Part shown: positions 12,262-24,250 of the stretch, one piece after another
Layout: the number at the start of each line of letters is the position of its first letter
Numbering within the stretch: position 1 is the stretch's first letter
Origin: Gentiana macrophylla
Lineage: Eukaryota; Streptophyta; Magnoliopsida; Gentianales; Gentianaceae
Length of the DNA stretch: 64,000 bases
Assembly: GCA_026214975.1 (NCBI GenBank)
Contig: CM047805.1
Location: forward strand, 61,372,834-61,436,833
Direction: 5' to 3'
Notes under the pieces: generated by a model
Database searches by the model: none
Told to the model about the DNA's origin: nothing
The model's input: the letters and a program-made list of their open reading frames with translations, nothing else
Made by a program: the position numbers and the translations under genes

Positions 12262-13958
12262 TGTTAGTGTAAGTGTCTTAAAGACAATTTGTGTAATTGT
12301 TTTTAATAATGAATGATGTAATTTATCTCACCTTATTACTTGCTTTGTGCTTGTAAAGTAATACATCACAGTAAACCCTAAGTATATCTCAGATGTAACC
12401 ACTTAACTCGGTGTATGGATTACACGTGAGGATTGAGTTAGTGGAGATATGCTTAAATCATTAGTCCGTGGTGAACTTAATCGTAGTTTAGGGTCTCTTG
12501 ATTAAAACACCAATAATGCGCCCTAACACCTTAGGTGTGATAGTCTTATCCGGACTCTGCTGCAGAGGTACCTACGCTGGGCATTTATATATGATGGCAT
12601 TCATATAGATCGACCGATTTAATCAGATTTCTCGATATAATTCCGTGAATCGAGGAATCTTATTAAATCATTAGATGATCATATATGGATCAACCTTAAT
12701 CCCGAGGTGATCACAGGTGTCGCTTGTCCCGGGTAGTGTTTGATGTGTTAGTTACGGTTCACTTAAATATGTGTTCCAAGCCACTTCTCATTGGCACTAT
12801 CTCCGTATTTGTGAGTAGTTCTGATTTTCACAGACATGGAATCCATTCCTTCCTCGCTGAAGTAGAGAGACAAATTCCCTTATTTGTTAGCCCTAAGAAA
12901 GTGATCGATCCCGGAGTTCACATTTGACTAATTAGCTACTAGTCGATATGTGTGCTAATTGATCATCGTGGGTTAATGGTAAATAAGGATAAGATATTCT
13001 CGAGTCGGGTTCACGGAGACTTCCCACCTGTAATGGACAATTTATGGAGGTTAATCCGTATGTAGTGATTATATCAATGGACGCTTATTCACTCTACGGG
13101 TTGAGTATAAGTATACATCTATAATCGGTAGAGTTCGGGCCGGTTTATGGTGGTGTAATCCCGAATTAATAATTAATGTACTTATTCGCTCGATGAATAA
13201 TTAATTATTGAGCTACCGTTATAGGCCCACTGGTCCCCGATGCGGCTTCGTAATTCGGACTAATAATCTTGTTATTTGGGCCTCAAATGATAATTAATTG
13301 GTCAAGCTAATTAATTGATATGCATGAATATTATTTAGTTGGGCTAATAATATAATACACATAAAAGACATTTTACGCGCTAAAACCCTAGGGAGGTGGC
13401 GCTATTTGTGATCTCCTTTAGCACAAGAATTGATTTTCTTGTGTTATGGAAAATAAAAGATATTCTTTATGCTGATTGGTTGTATGATATGTTATTTGGT
13501 TTCCTATTGGTCAATGACATGTCACAATTATTCATTAAGGAAAATATCTTTTATTTTATTTAATTAATTATTTGTTTAATTAATTAAAACTTGAGACTCA
13601 AGGATTTACTCTCCTATAAAAGGAGAGTTATTCCAAGTGTAGATGGCATTGTAAATTTCACCACATCACCATAAAAAGAGAGAAAATTGTTTTTTCTCAC
13701 AGTGTTTAGAGGAAAAAAAACTCTAAGCTTTTCTTGCGTTGCATATCAAGGAGGTGCTTTTATCAAGAAGGGTGTCCACCAACCGCTTGGGAGAATACAT
13801 CGAAGATCAAGGCTTCTCTTCCCGTTATTGGTAACATGACCTTAAACCCTTGTAATAGTTTAAGTCCTTTAATTATGTGTTTTGATATATAAATCGTGAT
13901 CCATCCACGCGCTGTAGATCTAATTCGCTTAGATCTAATTAAGAACCTGCATCCTTCA
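12262..13958 (+). repeat. E2 left LTR
   Basis: It starts TGTTAGTGTAAG and ends ATCCTTCA. It pairs with 19458-21175 over its whole length. A TATA box (TATAAAAG) lies at 13615-13622. Differences from the right LTR are mostly small indels, many at CTG/CAG sites. Confidence 0.92.
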
Positions 13959-13960
13959 TG

Positions 13961-13973
13961 TGGTATCGGAGCC
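13961..13973 (+). other. E2 primer-binding site
   Basis: TGGTATCGGAGCC, two bases after the LTR end, one mismatch from the plant initiator tRNA-Met binding site TGGTATCAGAGCC. Confidence 0.88.
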
Positions 13974-16900
13974 AGGTTCCACGATTTATATAATCATAAT
14001 CGTAGTTAAACGATTTAAAGGAGTGGAATTGCATGTAGGTGATATTTTACTTATTATTATGCATTAATAATTTTTAAATTGCTATGGTTGAAGAGATGGA
14101 TTGGGGTTGGCACCGTTTTCCCGTTAGATCTATTGTAAACTCATATAAACGATGAAAATTCGTTTATATGAGTATAGGAAATTATGTAATTTATTTTTAT
14201 TGCAAGTTTAATTTCCAGAAAATAGATCTGTACACTAGCTGTTTAGTCTTTTCGTTTTTTCCGTTGTTTGAGCCGTTAAAACGAAAATCCCTCCGGTTAG
14301 AATCAAGATTAGAAGTTGATGAACAATTCCAAAAAATTTGGCATCGATCAGAGTCCGTTTGGATGTCCGTTCGTTGATGAGAAGAGGAAGCTGTAACAGA
14401 AAAACGCAGGATTCACAAAAACCCTAACTGTGACTTCCTCGATTTTCTGGAACGTATTGGACCGTTGAAACGAATATCCGACCGGTCAGATCAATAATCA
14501 TGGAGTTTTGGACGTGAGATAAAATTTTCAGGACGATCGGGATTCATCTTGATCCCCGATCGGCCTCGGTAAGTATATGATGCGCTGCTGTAAGAGTCTG
14601 TTTCAGCAGCAAGTTGGGCGGCTCACTGAGGAAGATTGACAAGTCAACGCTCCAATCCGACCGTCCATCTTGAAGTCCGAAGAATGAAGATCAGATCTGG
14701 AAAGTTTCGTCCCGATCCAAGTTCGTTTGATATGCCGATCGTCGAAGATTCTTAACAGCTGCAGATTAGGTTTTAATTTATTTTTGAATAGATTAGTTAC
14801 GCCGCCAACGGCCCATCTCGCTGTTTATTTTCCGCTCTAGTATACATGTGTAGATTGTATGAGTAGAACTGAAAATTGCCATGACATGCATCATATCATG
14901 AATTCCACTCCATATGCATACATGTAGAAATTAATTCGAGGAATTAGTTAGGCATGTATAAAACACACGATTAGTTTTAATTAATTGTTTGATATTAATT
15001 AGAAACTAATTAGGTAAAACCGAGGAACACGGGTTTTTTCAATCGTCGAGGTTGGGTGATGGATTCTCGTGAATCCCACTCATGAAAGCATAAGGAGTAA
15101 AATCCCAAACCTCGTGGTTAAGGTGTTGGATTCTCGTGAATTCCACCTTACCTAAGACGAGATTACGCTTTTGTTCCGTGAGTGTCTACGTGAATGTTTG
15201 ATGTTTAAGGATTGATAATCACGGGCAAACAGTTCGAAGTGGTTTAACCACGGTTGGGTGGTCAACAAAGAGCTACGGCTCAATCGACTTCACCTCTCCA
15301 CGGGTGGCGCTTGCACGGGTCCGCAATATCGAGCCATCCGAAGAGCTACTACGGCTCAACAGAGCTCTCCTAGCCTTGACCCCGTCCGACGGCCACATAT
15401 GTTCTAACGACAGGTCGGGTGGGCTAGCCCACATAACCGACAACATTCGGGCCTATGATTTATTGTTCCTTAATGTAACATCAAGTCCAAAAACGTGATC
15501 GCAGAAACCCACCACTTTTTCAAAATATTGAGCGGAGCGGAGAGGCGACACCACCCCCACGGCCTCTACCGCTGACACAAGCAACGTGAGAGAATGGTGA
15601 CGCCATGCCGGCTTTGATTTCGCCCCCCTGGAAGGCCTTCACCGCTATCAAAATTCAAGGCTTGGTCTCCGAAAGGATAGGATTTTGGGTAGTCACTGAG
15701 TCACCGACCGACCCTAAGGCGGCACACTCGGGTCTATCTAAAGATCTCAAACAAGAGGTCACACTCATAAAGCGGTATTTTGGTAATACCTTGGCTGAAA
15801 AAGGAAAGGTGATTGACGATCACAAATGAGATGTTCGATTCTCAAGTTGATTTTCAATATTAATCGAAACCTCTTTGACCTATCCTAAGGCGCACTCGAG
15901 GCATTAGATTAAATCCTTGGAACGGTAGGATAGACTCCAAGTACTTAGTTTATGTTCCTAAAATTTATTAGTAGTGTATGATTTGGATTTATCTTCCACA
16001 ATTTTATTTACAACTATTTATATATCTCTCTAGGGTGCTAGACTCGCTAGTGTAAAATTGACTAGTAATGACTTCAATTAAAAGTGGTAAGTAACTAAAA
16101 CGTTGTACTTATTGATCTTACATGCGATTAATTTTTCGGAAGAGATATTTCTCCTGGCCTTCAAGACTTAAGTGACGTAAATAAGGATGTCACCGTTGTC
16201 AATCGTGTTGATCGAGAGACGATCGTAGTCGCTTGAAAGATGATTGGGACGATAAAATTCTTCTAGTGAATTTTAATGGTGTAGTGTCTACACGAGAAAT
16301 TTTCTAAAAGAAAAATTAGAGAATCATAAATTAAAGTGTCGCTAGTTAGACGGTATTTGGAACCGATAAACTAGTGGGGAGCTTTTGTCTTATGTTTCTT
16401 TCTAATTTAGAAAATTAGTCCCACCGATAACGCTTTCATTAGACATCCTACAGCTCACGAGTAGTGTCTACTCAATTGAACTCGCTAGTTCAAGACTATT
16501 TCCTTTAAGGAAAGTTAAGAATGGGAAAGAATGTCTATAAGTGTTAATCATCTTAACTAAAGTTTTGAGGCTAAACCAAACATTAATGAAAGAAAGTATA
16601 GATAAGGAAAGTGATTTCGGATCACTAACCAATGAATCCTTAGCGACTTTCTTAACCGAAAGTTACTTGACTCGTAGCTTAGTTCTTTGGAAGAACAAGG
16701 AAGTCGTGCATTAACGATTATTAGAGTAAAACGGGCAAGTAATTTCAACTATATAATAGTGGGAGTGATATAAGGAAATGAATTTCGATTCTATCCTTGA
16801 ATATCACGTAAAAATTTATTTTTCTCGCTTACAGATTCGCTGAAACAAATGGATTCACTTTCATCTCGATACTACAAATTGCTTCTACAGAAAGTGAATA

Positions 16901-19457
16901 TGACATTTGTAGTACGAATCCGAGACTCGACTTTGTTTGATAAAGTCGAACCACTTAGAAAAGTCGAATAGTATGTGTAACACGCCTAAAACTATTAAAG
17001 GTAAAAGGTTTCAGATTAAGATAAACGACCCTTCAATATCTATTAATTAGTGCATATATCCTGTAGATAAGACTTGACGATCGCTAAGGGTGATTCCTAT
17101 CTCCCGCCTCAGAACACTATCTCAAAGGAACAATGACTAAGTTTCCTTTCAATCGAGAGGGTAATAGATTTGAAGGGTAACATAGCTTGTTCATCATGAC
17201 CTTCGGGTCTAGTGAGAGACACAAGCTAGTGGGAGTTTTTGAGTGGTGACATTTTGTCCGATGACTACTCAAACGCGATTTAGTTTATCAAAAGAATACG
17301 AGGAGGATTCTCTGATTTTAGCAGAGAATGTAGAGTATTCCATGCTCATAAATAGGCTATAGTATAGTCTTGGGATTGATGCTCACCGCTTCCTAAAGGG
17401 GAACGCTTTCACCGAAAAGAAACCATAGACTTGCCCTATATAGTTATTGATGTACTACAATACACCGCTAAACTCGATTAAGATAATTGGTTGCAAAATA
17501 ACGGTTAACATTATTATGTAAACCGAGAAGTCTACCTGTAAGATGCTAGTGAATTTATGGATAAGGAGTGAATTCGGTTCACACCACTTCCGTGAATGTA
17601 GGCATTTAGCATTTAATGCTTGAAGGTAGGATCGAGATTTTATGATACGCTCGCATTTTGACTGCTCGTGAAATGCCTTAATGAGACGAGTGAAGGTTGG
17701 TTGTAAGATTCTTGAGATCGTAAAGTGACAATTGGATCACCACAATTCTTCTCGATAGAATCTATAAGTAATGTACTTAGACCTTGAGTACGGTTACCCA
17801 AAGGAAGTTACTATCTCGATTTAATCGCACTCACGCCCAACATTAGTTGTTGGTGATCACACCGATAAATACTACTAGATCGTAATGTCAATCCACCCAA
17901 GACACAAAGGGGAGTATGGTTTAACCGCTGACCCATTGTGATTTTGTGGACTTTATAATCACTGGGTGATTGATAACCTATGGCTCTTGGTGGGTCAGAT
18001 AGATTCTCGATTATAGAGGTTGGTTTGAAAACCTTAACCCTCGTGAATGGAGTTTTGGTACTCAGCTGTTTCAAATTTCAGGTAGAACCACCGAGTGTCT
18101 CAGCCCAGCTGGGGGCAATTGATCTACACGGAAAAGAGTCAAATGAATAGGAAAGTTTAAACTTTCAACAAGCAAAGTTGAGTGGTATAGGGTGATTCCT
18201 CACAACTGAGAGTTAACTGCACCTTGAACTCTCTCACCACTCGCCTTGCTAGATTTCGTTAGAAAGCGTAAAATATAGGGTGATTCCTCGAGACTTTCTT
18301 GCCGAACAACGGAATTTGAATTCATTCGTAATGAAGGGTTTTAGCCGAGAATGAATAACGGATTCGTTACAAAGCGTAAAGATAGGGTGATTCCCTAATA
18401 CCTTTTTTTAAGTAGACTAACGATATCTTAATTTATTCGTAAAGAACCATTGGTAGGAAGTTCTCGCATGGCTTATATCCTTTGTGGATTTAAGAGAACC
18501 TCTCGGTCATTAAAAGTCGATGTTTTAAAATATATGGACTTGACCAAAATATTGATAAGTTTTTCGTAGATCGGATATCAATATTGGTAATGTGGTAGTA
18601 GTATTAGTGTTCATAAATGATAACATCAAAACAATTTGGAAACAATATGTGTGTGCTATCTCAAGTCGAAATCGACACGCCAAGATTCTCTCGATGAGAG
18701 AATTGACTATGTTCTAAGAATCGATTCGGTCAAATTCACGAGAATGAGTCATTGGCTATCCTAATCGATCTTATTGAATAAGATGATTATGCATATATGG
18801 TTGCAAAGATTCATCGAGAGTTGTCCTACCCTACCTCTCGTGAATGATTCTCTAAATCTTCTGGATAAAGAGAAAACGGGATAGAGTCTCTCTGGATAAC
18901 GGCAAGTCAAAGTTGTCACAAGTCAATAGTAGTCGAATCTCGGATTCGAGCATAAAATAGCGGTTTAGTACGCCCTCAAGTATCGTTAGAGAACGAGGAA
19001 TCATATGCTTGTATATTCAGTGCAAACTTGAATATGGTTGATTACACCGATTCGACTTGTAGTCGATTAAGGATGATCATTACGCTGATCTCGGCTCTGT
19101 TTACTCATAGTGCTTAGAATTTCCTTTTGGTCCGGGAGTAATTCAAGGTCTAATAAGCCGATATCACTTCATTGTGAAAACAAGAAGAGATAGCTTAGAA
19201 GGATCTTCTCGGTCACCAGAGGTCAAAAGCATATTGAGAGAGTACCGCTGATTGGAAGGACCGCAACGCTTCAATCCTAAAGATCGCCTCGAGTCGACAA
19301 CCTAACTAATCGCTGTACCAAGTCGAGTGCTTGAAGGGTACGGCATTGAGTGATATGTCTCATCTGCTTTTTAGAGCAAGTGCGAGAATGTTGTAAATAA
19401 GATGAGAAAGTGGTGTGCTCTAAAACAATCGCTTTTGTCATTTCGCAAGTGGGAGAT
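13974..19457 (+). other. E2 interior, no intact genes
   Basis: No ORF exceeds 90 codons and none matches a known domain with confidence. Repeated 'aagagcta(c)..ggctcaa' blocks lie at 15265-15365. The phrase TAGGGTGATTCC recurs at 18188, 18276 and 18383 (with a relative near 17086), marking degenerate repeats of about 90-107 bp. An RT-like patch is possible at 18530-18630. Confidence 0.6.
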
Positions 19458-21175
19458 TGTTAGTGTAGTGCCCGAAAGACAATTTGTGTAATTGTTTTTA
19501 ATAATGAATGACGTAATTTATCTCACCTTATTACTTGCTTTGTGCTTGTAAAGTAATACATCAGTCAAACCCTAAGTATATCTCAGATGTAAATTCACTT
19601 AACTCAAAGGTATGGATTACACGTGAGGATTGAGTTAGTGGAGATATGCTTAAATCATTAGTCCGTGGTGAACTTAATCGAGCTTGTGGTCTCTTGATTA
19701 AAACACCAATAATGCGCCTGCAACACCTTAGGGTGTGATAGTCTTATCCGGACTATCGGGTAGAGGGTACCTACGTGGGGCATTTATATATGATGGCATT
19801 CATATAGATCGACCGATTTAATTTGTATTTCTCGATATAATTCCGTAATCGAGGAATCTTATTAAATCATTAGATGATCATATATGGATCAACCTTAATC
19901 CTCGAGGTGATCACAGTGGTGCGCTTGTCCCGGGTAGTGTTTGATGTGTTAGTTACGGTTCACTTAAATATGTGTTCCAAGCCACTTCTCATTGGCACTA
20001 TCTCCGATTTGAGTGAGTAGTTCTCGATTTTCACAGACATGGAATCCATTCCTTCCTCGCTGGAGTAGAGAGACAGCCTCCTTATTTGTTAGCCCTAAGA
20101 AAGTGATCGATCCCGGGAGTTCACATTTGACTAATTAGCTACTAGTCGATATGTGTGCTAATTGATCATCGTGGGTTAATGGTAAATAAGGATAAGATAT
20201 TCTCGAAGTCGGGTTCACGGAGACTTCCCACCATAATGGACAATACATGGAGGTTAATCCGTATGTAGTGATTATATCAATGGACGCTTATTCACTCTAT
20301 GGGTTGAGTATAAGTATACATCTATAATCGGTAGAGTTCGGGCCGGTTTATGGTATGTAATCCCGGAATTAATAATTAATGTACTTATTTTGTTCGATGA
20401 ATAATTAATTATTGAGCTACCGTTATAGTCCATGGTCCCCGATGTGGCTTCAGAATTCGACTAATAATCTTGTTATTTGGGCCTCAATGATAATTAATTG
20501 GTCGGGCTAATTAATTGATATGCATGAATATTATTTAGTTGGGCTAAATAATATAATACACATAAAAGACATTTTATGTGGGCTAAAACCCTAGGGGGAG
20601 GTGGCGCTATTTGTGATCTCCTTTAGCACAAGAATTGATTTTCTTGTGTTATGGAAAATAAAAGATATTCTTGTTATGTGATTGGTTGTATGACATGTTA
20701 TTTGGTTTCCTATTGGTCAATGACATGTCACAATTATTCATTAAGGAAAATATCTTTTATTTTATTTAATTAATTATTTGTTTAATTAATTAAAACTTGA
20801 GACCATGGATTTACTCTCCTATAAAAGGAGAGTTATTCCAAGTGTAGATGGCATTGTAAATTTCACCACATCACCATAAAAAAGAGAGAAAATTGTTTTT
20901 TTTTTGTTTAGGGTTTTAGAAGAAGAAAAAACTCTAAGTTTTTCTTGGTGTTGCATATCAAGGAGGTTCTTTTATCAAGAAGGGTGTCCACCAACCGCCG
21001 CTTGAGAACACATCGGAAGATCAAGGCTTCTCTTCCCGTTATTGGTAACATGACCTTAAACCCCTTGTAATAGTTTAAGTCCTTTAATTATGTGTTTTGA
21101 TATATAAATCGTGATCCATCCGTCGCGCTGTAGATCTAATTCGCTTAGATCTAATTAAGAACCTCGCATCCTTCA
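19458..21175 (+). repeat. E2 right LTR
   Basis: It starts TGTTAGTGTAGTG after the purine tract aagtgggagat and ends ATCCTTCA. TATA box TATAAAAG at 20820-20827. It is followed at once by the CTTTG duplication (21176-21180). Confidence 0.92.
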
Positions 21176-21180
21176 CTTTG

Positions 21181-21647
21181 AAAAATCCGATCTCTTTGTA
21201 ACAAGAAATCGATCTCGAACAAGTTCTCGATATAAAGAACACTTCTCTCGATACCAATTGTTGGTCCCAAAGAAAGGCAAGAACAAAGGTCGGGGGTGAA
21301 TGACCTTGTTCACAAGTTTTAAAACTCTTTGTAAATTGATTGTGCAAAGAGAATGTAATTCTAAAAAGTGTTTTTCAAAGATTTATATGCATACACACAA
21401 CATGAAATAAAATGAAAAAATAAAGTATGAAAATAAAATGCTTTAAGTAAAGAACACAAAGTCATAGAGGTTCGAGGTGGTGTAATAATCTAATTCTCTA
21501 TTCCTCTGTGATGATCGAATGAATTCACTATTGTCTTTTTACACCAATACAATAGCGTGACAATCATTCACAACTCTAGTTGTTTTACTATCTAGGTGAC
21601 GACTTCCTAACAATTTCCCAATTCGTTCAGTAGTTCCACTCCCATTG
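21181..21647 (-). repeat. PBS and 5' LTR start of element R (minus strand), first segment
   Basis: At 21250-21268 the plus strand reads 'gataccaattgttggtccc', the reverse complement of LTR end (GGGACCAACA) plus AT plus PBS (TGGTATC), the same junction seen at 39388-39406 and 49127-49145. R is therefore transcribed leftwards and its LTR runs rightwards from 21259. Blocks shared with the other Sirevirus LTRs include 'ggttcgaggtggtgtaat' and the T-rich/CTCTG stretch before 21560. The LTR is interrupted by the solo LTR at 21648. Confidence 0.8.
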
Positions 21648-23458
21648 TGTTGGAAAGGTGTCCTAAACCCAATCGGGTTGTACCGGATCCGACCGGGTCG
21701 GGTCATTTACAGTCTATTTAGTTCATGTAATAACTTTATTATGATCAATAAAAGCACTTATGTTATTATATATTGTTTATCTTCATATTATTTGTTGTAT
21801 ATATATAGTAACGTCCCTAGTATCAAACTGTGATAGAGAAACCATGATAGTGATTATGGTTGATGAGATCTCTAATCATTATAACAATATTGGTATTTAA
21901 ATGTCTCTAGTCTTACATATTATCAAAAGGGACATTGATAGTATAACCGCACTCAGCAAGTATTGGATGTCTTCTATATTTTAAAAGATAGGATAGATCT
22001 CGCCTATCGAAGAGTAGGGACACTTGGACTGTACGTGGACGTGTATTAGAGAATGCGTACGTTAGATCGACCCACTTACATTAAGTGTCACACTATGTGG
22101 CGGTTGTGTAATTATCCTTTTGACCGAGTCTTCATGGCATCACGGTGTGGATTTTCATGCTTTGACACTATTGAGATTTCTCCTAACCACGGGCGATCAT
22201 GCGGTAGTGATTGGGCATGATATTGAAGCACGCGGAGTATACATGATTGGTCGTCCGGGAATCGCGTATCCTATGATTGGGATCGAATATCCGAAATGGC
22301 CTTCTTATAAGGAATGTCTAGCTCTCGATAATCTTTGCAAAGTGGGAGTAAATGTGTTATCCCGAGAGAGCGTGATATCCAGATTATAAGATACGATCAT
22401 AAATGTATTGACACTCGAGATACGATCGTATGGATATTGTTACAGCGATAGGATTGTAAGTTACACGGTAACTGCTTCACATGAAAGGTAGTAGTCATTG
22501 CTTTTGACTCTACCAATGATTGGGGGTCACGGTGTGTTGTTAGACGCTATCCCGTGATCGTTAGGCATGAAGGGCATTTTAGTAAATTGCACTTTGTGTC
22601 TATGGCCAACATATTCGGAAGCCTATCGGGTCACACACATATGAACATCGAGTCGGATTAAAATGTGGTTATGGTTGATAACCAAATAAGGAAGTTTATC
22701 TCTAGACTATAAAGGTTATAGTGGTAAATTAATATGGTGGTATTTATTTATTATGAATAAATAAAATACAATACATTAATTATATATAAATTATATTAAT
22801 TAAAGAATATTCCTGAAGTCAATTAATTGACTAATGGGGCGCCATCTTTGAGGGTATAAGATACATTTGGATTGTGCACTTTAATTAATAAGATTACCTT
22901 GATATTAATATAAGATATTAATTGATTTTGGAAAAATAGATTTTTGGTAATAAGATAATTATTCAATATAAGATATTGGCAAAATAAATTATAATTAAAG
23001 AGATAAATCAATCTAGGAGATTTTCTTTATTTTATTGGAAAAAGGTTTTCTCCTCCACACTATCTTGGGAGCCACCTCTAGTTATAAATAAGAGGTGGGT
23101 GTCAAGCTCTTTTATACATCACAATTGCAAGACCTCATAGTTCTTGTGTAAAATGAGAGCAATCCATAAGTGAGTTTGTGAGGAGGAAAAGGCCGGACTA
23201 GCAACCGGAGTTTTCCAAAGAAGCAATCCAAGGAGGATTCCGGCAAGGGGTTCGTGTGGATTAGCGAGAGGTCGGATGGATGCGTGACGGCTTATGCACT
23301 AAACTACTCTCCGCTGATCGGTCAAAGCGACGATCTTATAGATCATCCGAGGTATAACCGCCGAACTACTTAACGTGTTTATTGCATTAAACGAAGAACG
23401 ATCTAGAAAAAGAAATCAAATTTTAAATTCACTGCGTTAAACTAGTGATTTCCTAACA
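21648..23458 (+). mobile_element. Solo LTR of the E1 family, with 5-bp duplication
   Basis: It starts TGTTGGAAAGG and ends CCTAACA, flanked by CATTG at 21643-21647 and 23459-23463. It matches the E1 right LTR throughout, including 'accgggtcgg', the 'cacactatgtggcggttgtgtaattatcc' region and the TATA box near 23082. With no internal sequence between ends and target duplication, it is the expected product of recombination between the two LTRs of one insertion. An 89-codon ORF at 22120-22389 lies inside and is not a gene. Confidence 0.93.
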
Positions 23459-23463
23459 CATTG

Positions 23464-23871
23464 TTCCTTCCGGTATGTCCTTCAACATCTATCACAAGTC
23501 ATTCCATTCCTTAACAGATGGAATCAAGGCAATTGCTTCAAATTCTTCAAAGCATGCGGCTTCATCGTGATTGATAAATCTTTCTTGAGAATAGAAAGAT
23601 GTTAATCAAGTTTATTCACAATTATCCAAATTCGCACTTGACTTGAACAACGAGGCTCTTAGATTTCTAAGACTTGGATAATTTTGATATAGCTTTTGAG
23701 TATATGAGATGCCTTTTGATCAAAGTTTTCACTTGATTTCTCGTGTCTATTCTTGTTCTTGTTCTTCTGATCAAGACTTCTATATATAGCCTTCAATCCT
23801 TGATCATTTGAATTTCCGTCCATTGGATATTTAATTCTGGTAAATTAATTCCTTGATTTTTGATTACGTGT
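23464..23871 (-). repeat. 5' LTR of element R, second segment
   Basis: It resumes after the CATTG duplication of the solo LTR. On the minus strand it contains a TATA-like stretch ('tatatatagaag' near 23775) and sequence resembling the pre-TATA part of the LTR at 36647-37708 ('aaatcaagga', 'ggctatatata'). It ends where the CACTA element begins. The remainder of this LTR could not be recognised beyond 29597, so its true right end is uncertain. Confidence 0.55.
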
Positions 23872-24250
23872 CACTACAACAAAAAGACTCTTTTGCCACG
23901 GTTTTTTTTGCCACGACGCTATGTTGTGGCTAATGTTTATTTTTAGCCACAACCATCGTCCCAAATAAATACTAATTTAAATATTTGAAATTGTTATTAA
24001 TATTTGCCACAACAGTTGTGGCTAAAAGTATTCCCGCTTATTTTATAATTGGCGCTAAGAGTATTAGCCACAACACGCTGTGGCAAATAATTTTGAACTT
24101 TGGCGGAAAATTATTAGCGGGTCATGGCGGCAATTCTCAAAAACTTTTAGCCACGACTGACGTGGCAAATAATTTTATCACCCATTAGAAAGCCACCTGG
24201 ATGCTGACGTGTCACTTATTCCCACAACACAAACACAACGTGGCAAATAT
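23872..24250 (+). repeat. CACTA left terminal repeat and subterminal motif array
   Basis: The terminal CACTACAACAAAAA is followed by about a dozen copies of GCCAC(G/A)AC or its complement (G)TTGTGGC, several as facing pairs forming short hairpins, for example 23910-23930. In characterised CACTA elements subterminal repeats bind the element's DNA-binding protein (TNPA in Spm); the same role is inferred here. Confidence 0.85.

Larger units (their letters stand above)
12262..21175 (+). mobile_element. Complete Copia-type LTR retrotransposon E2
   Basis: An 8.9-kb element bounded by two LTRs of about 1.7 kb (12262-13958 and 19458-21175) and a perfect 5-bp CTTTG duplication. A clear initiator-Met PBS follows the left LTR and the purine tract aagtgggagat precedes the right one. 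The interior has a long leader (13.98-15.9 kb) with no protein match and no frame above 90 codons. A weak RT-like patch lies near 18530-18630 (YGL.., then VVLVF..N). It interrupts the gag region of the minus-strand element R. Superfamily is inferred from the PBS, PPT style and RT patch; it may be heavily decayed, error-ridden, or non-autonomous. Confidence 0.85.

Noticed and set aside
14420..14445. Telomere-like AAACCCTAAC
   Set aside because: A single unit, not an array; such singletons are common.
15304..15829. Two ORFs of 64 and 74 codons in E2
   Set aside because: No recognisable domain; they fall in the repeat-rich leader after the PBS.
22120..22389. 89-codon ORF
   Set aside because: Lies inside the solo LTR; the E1 LTR has no equivalent open frame.
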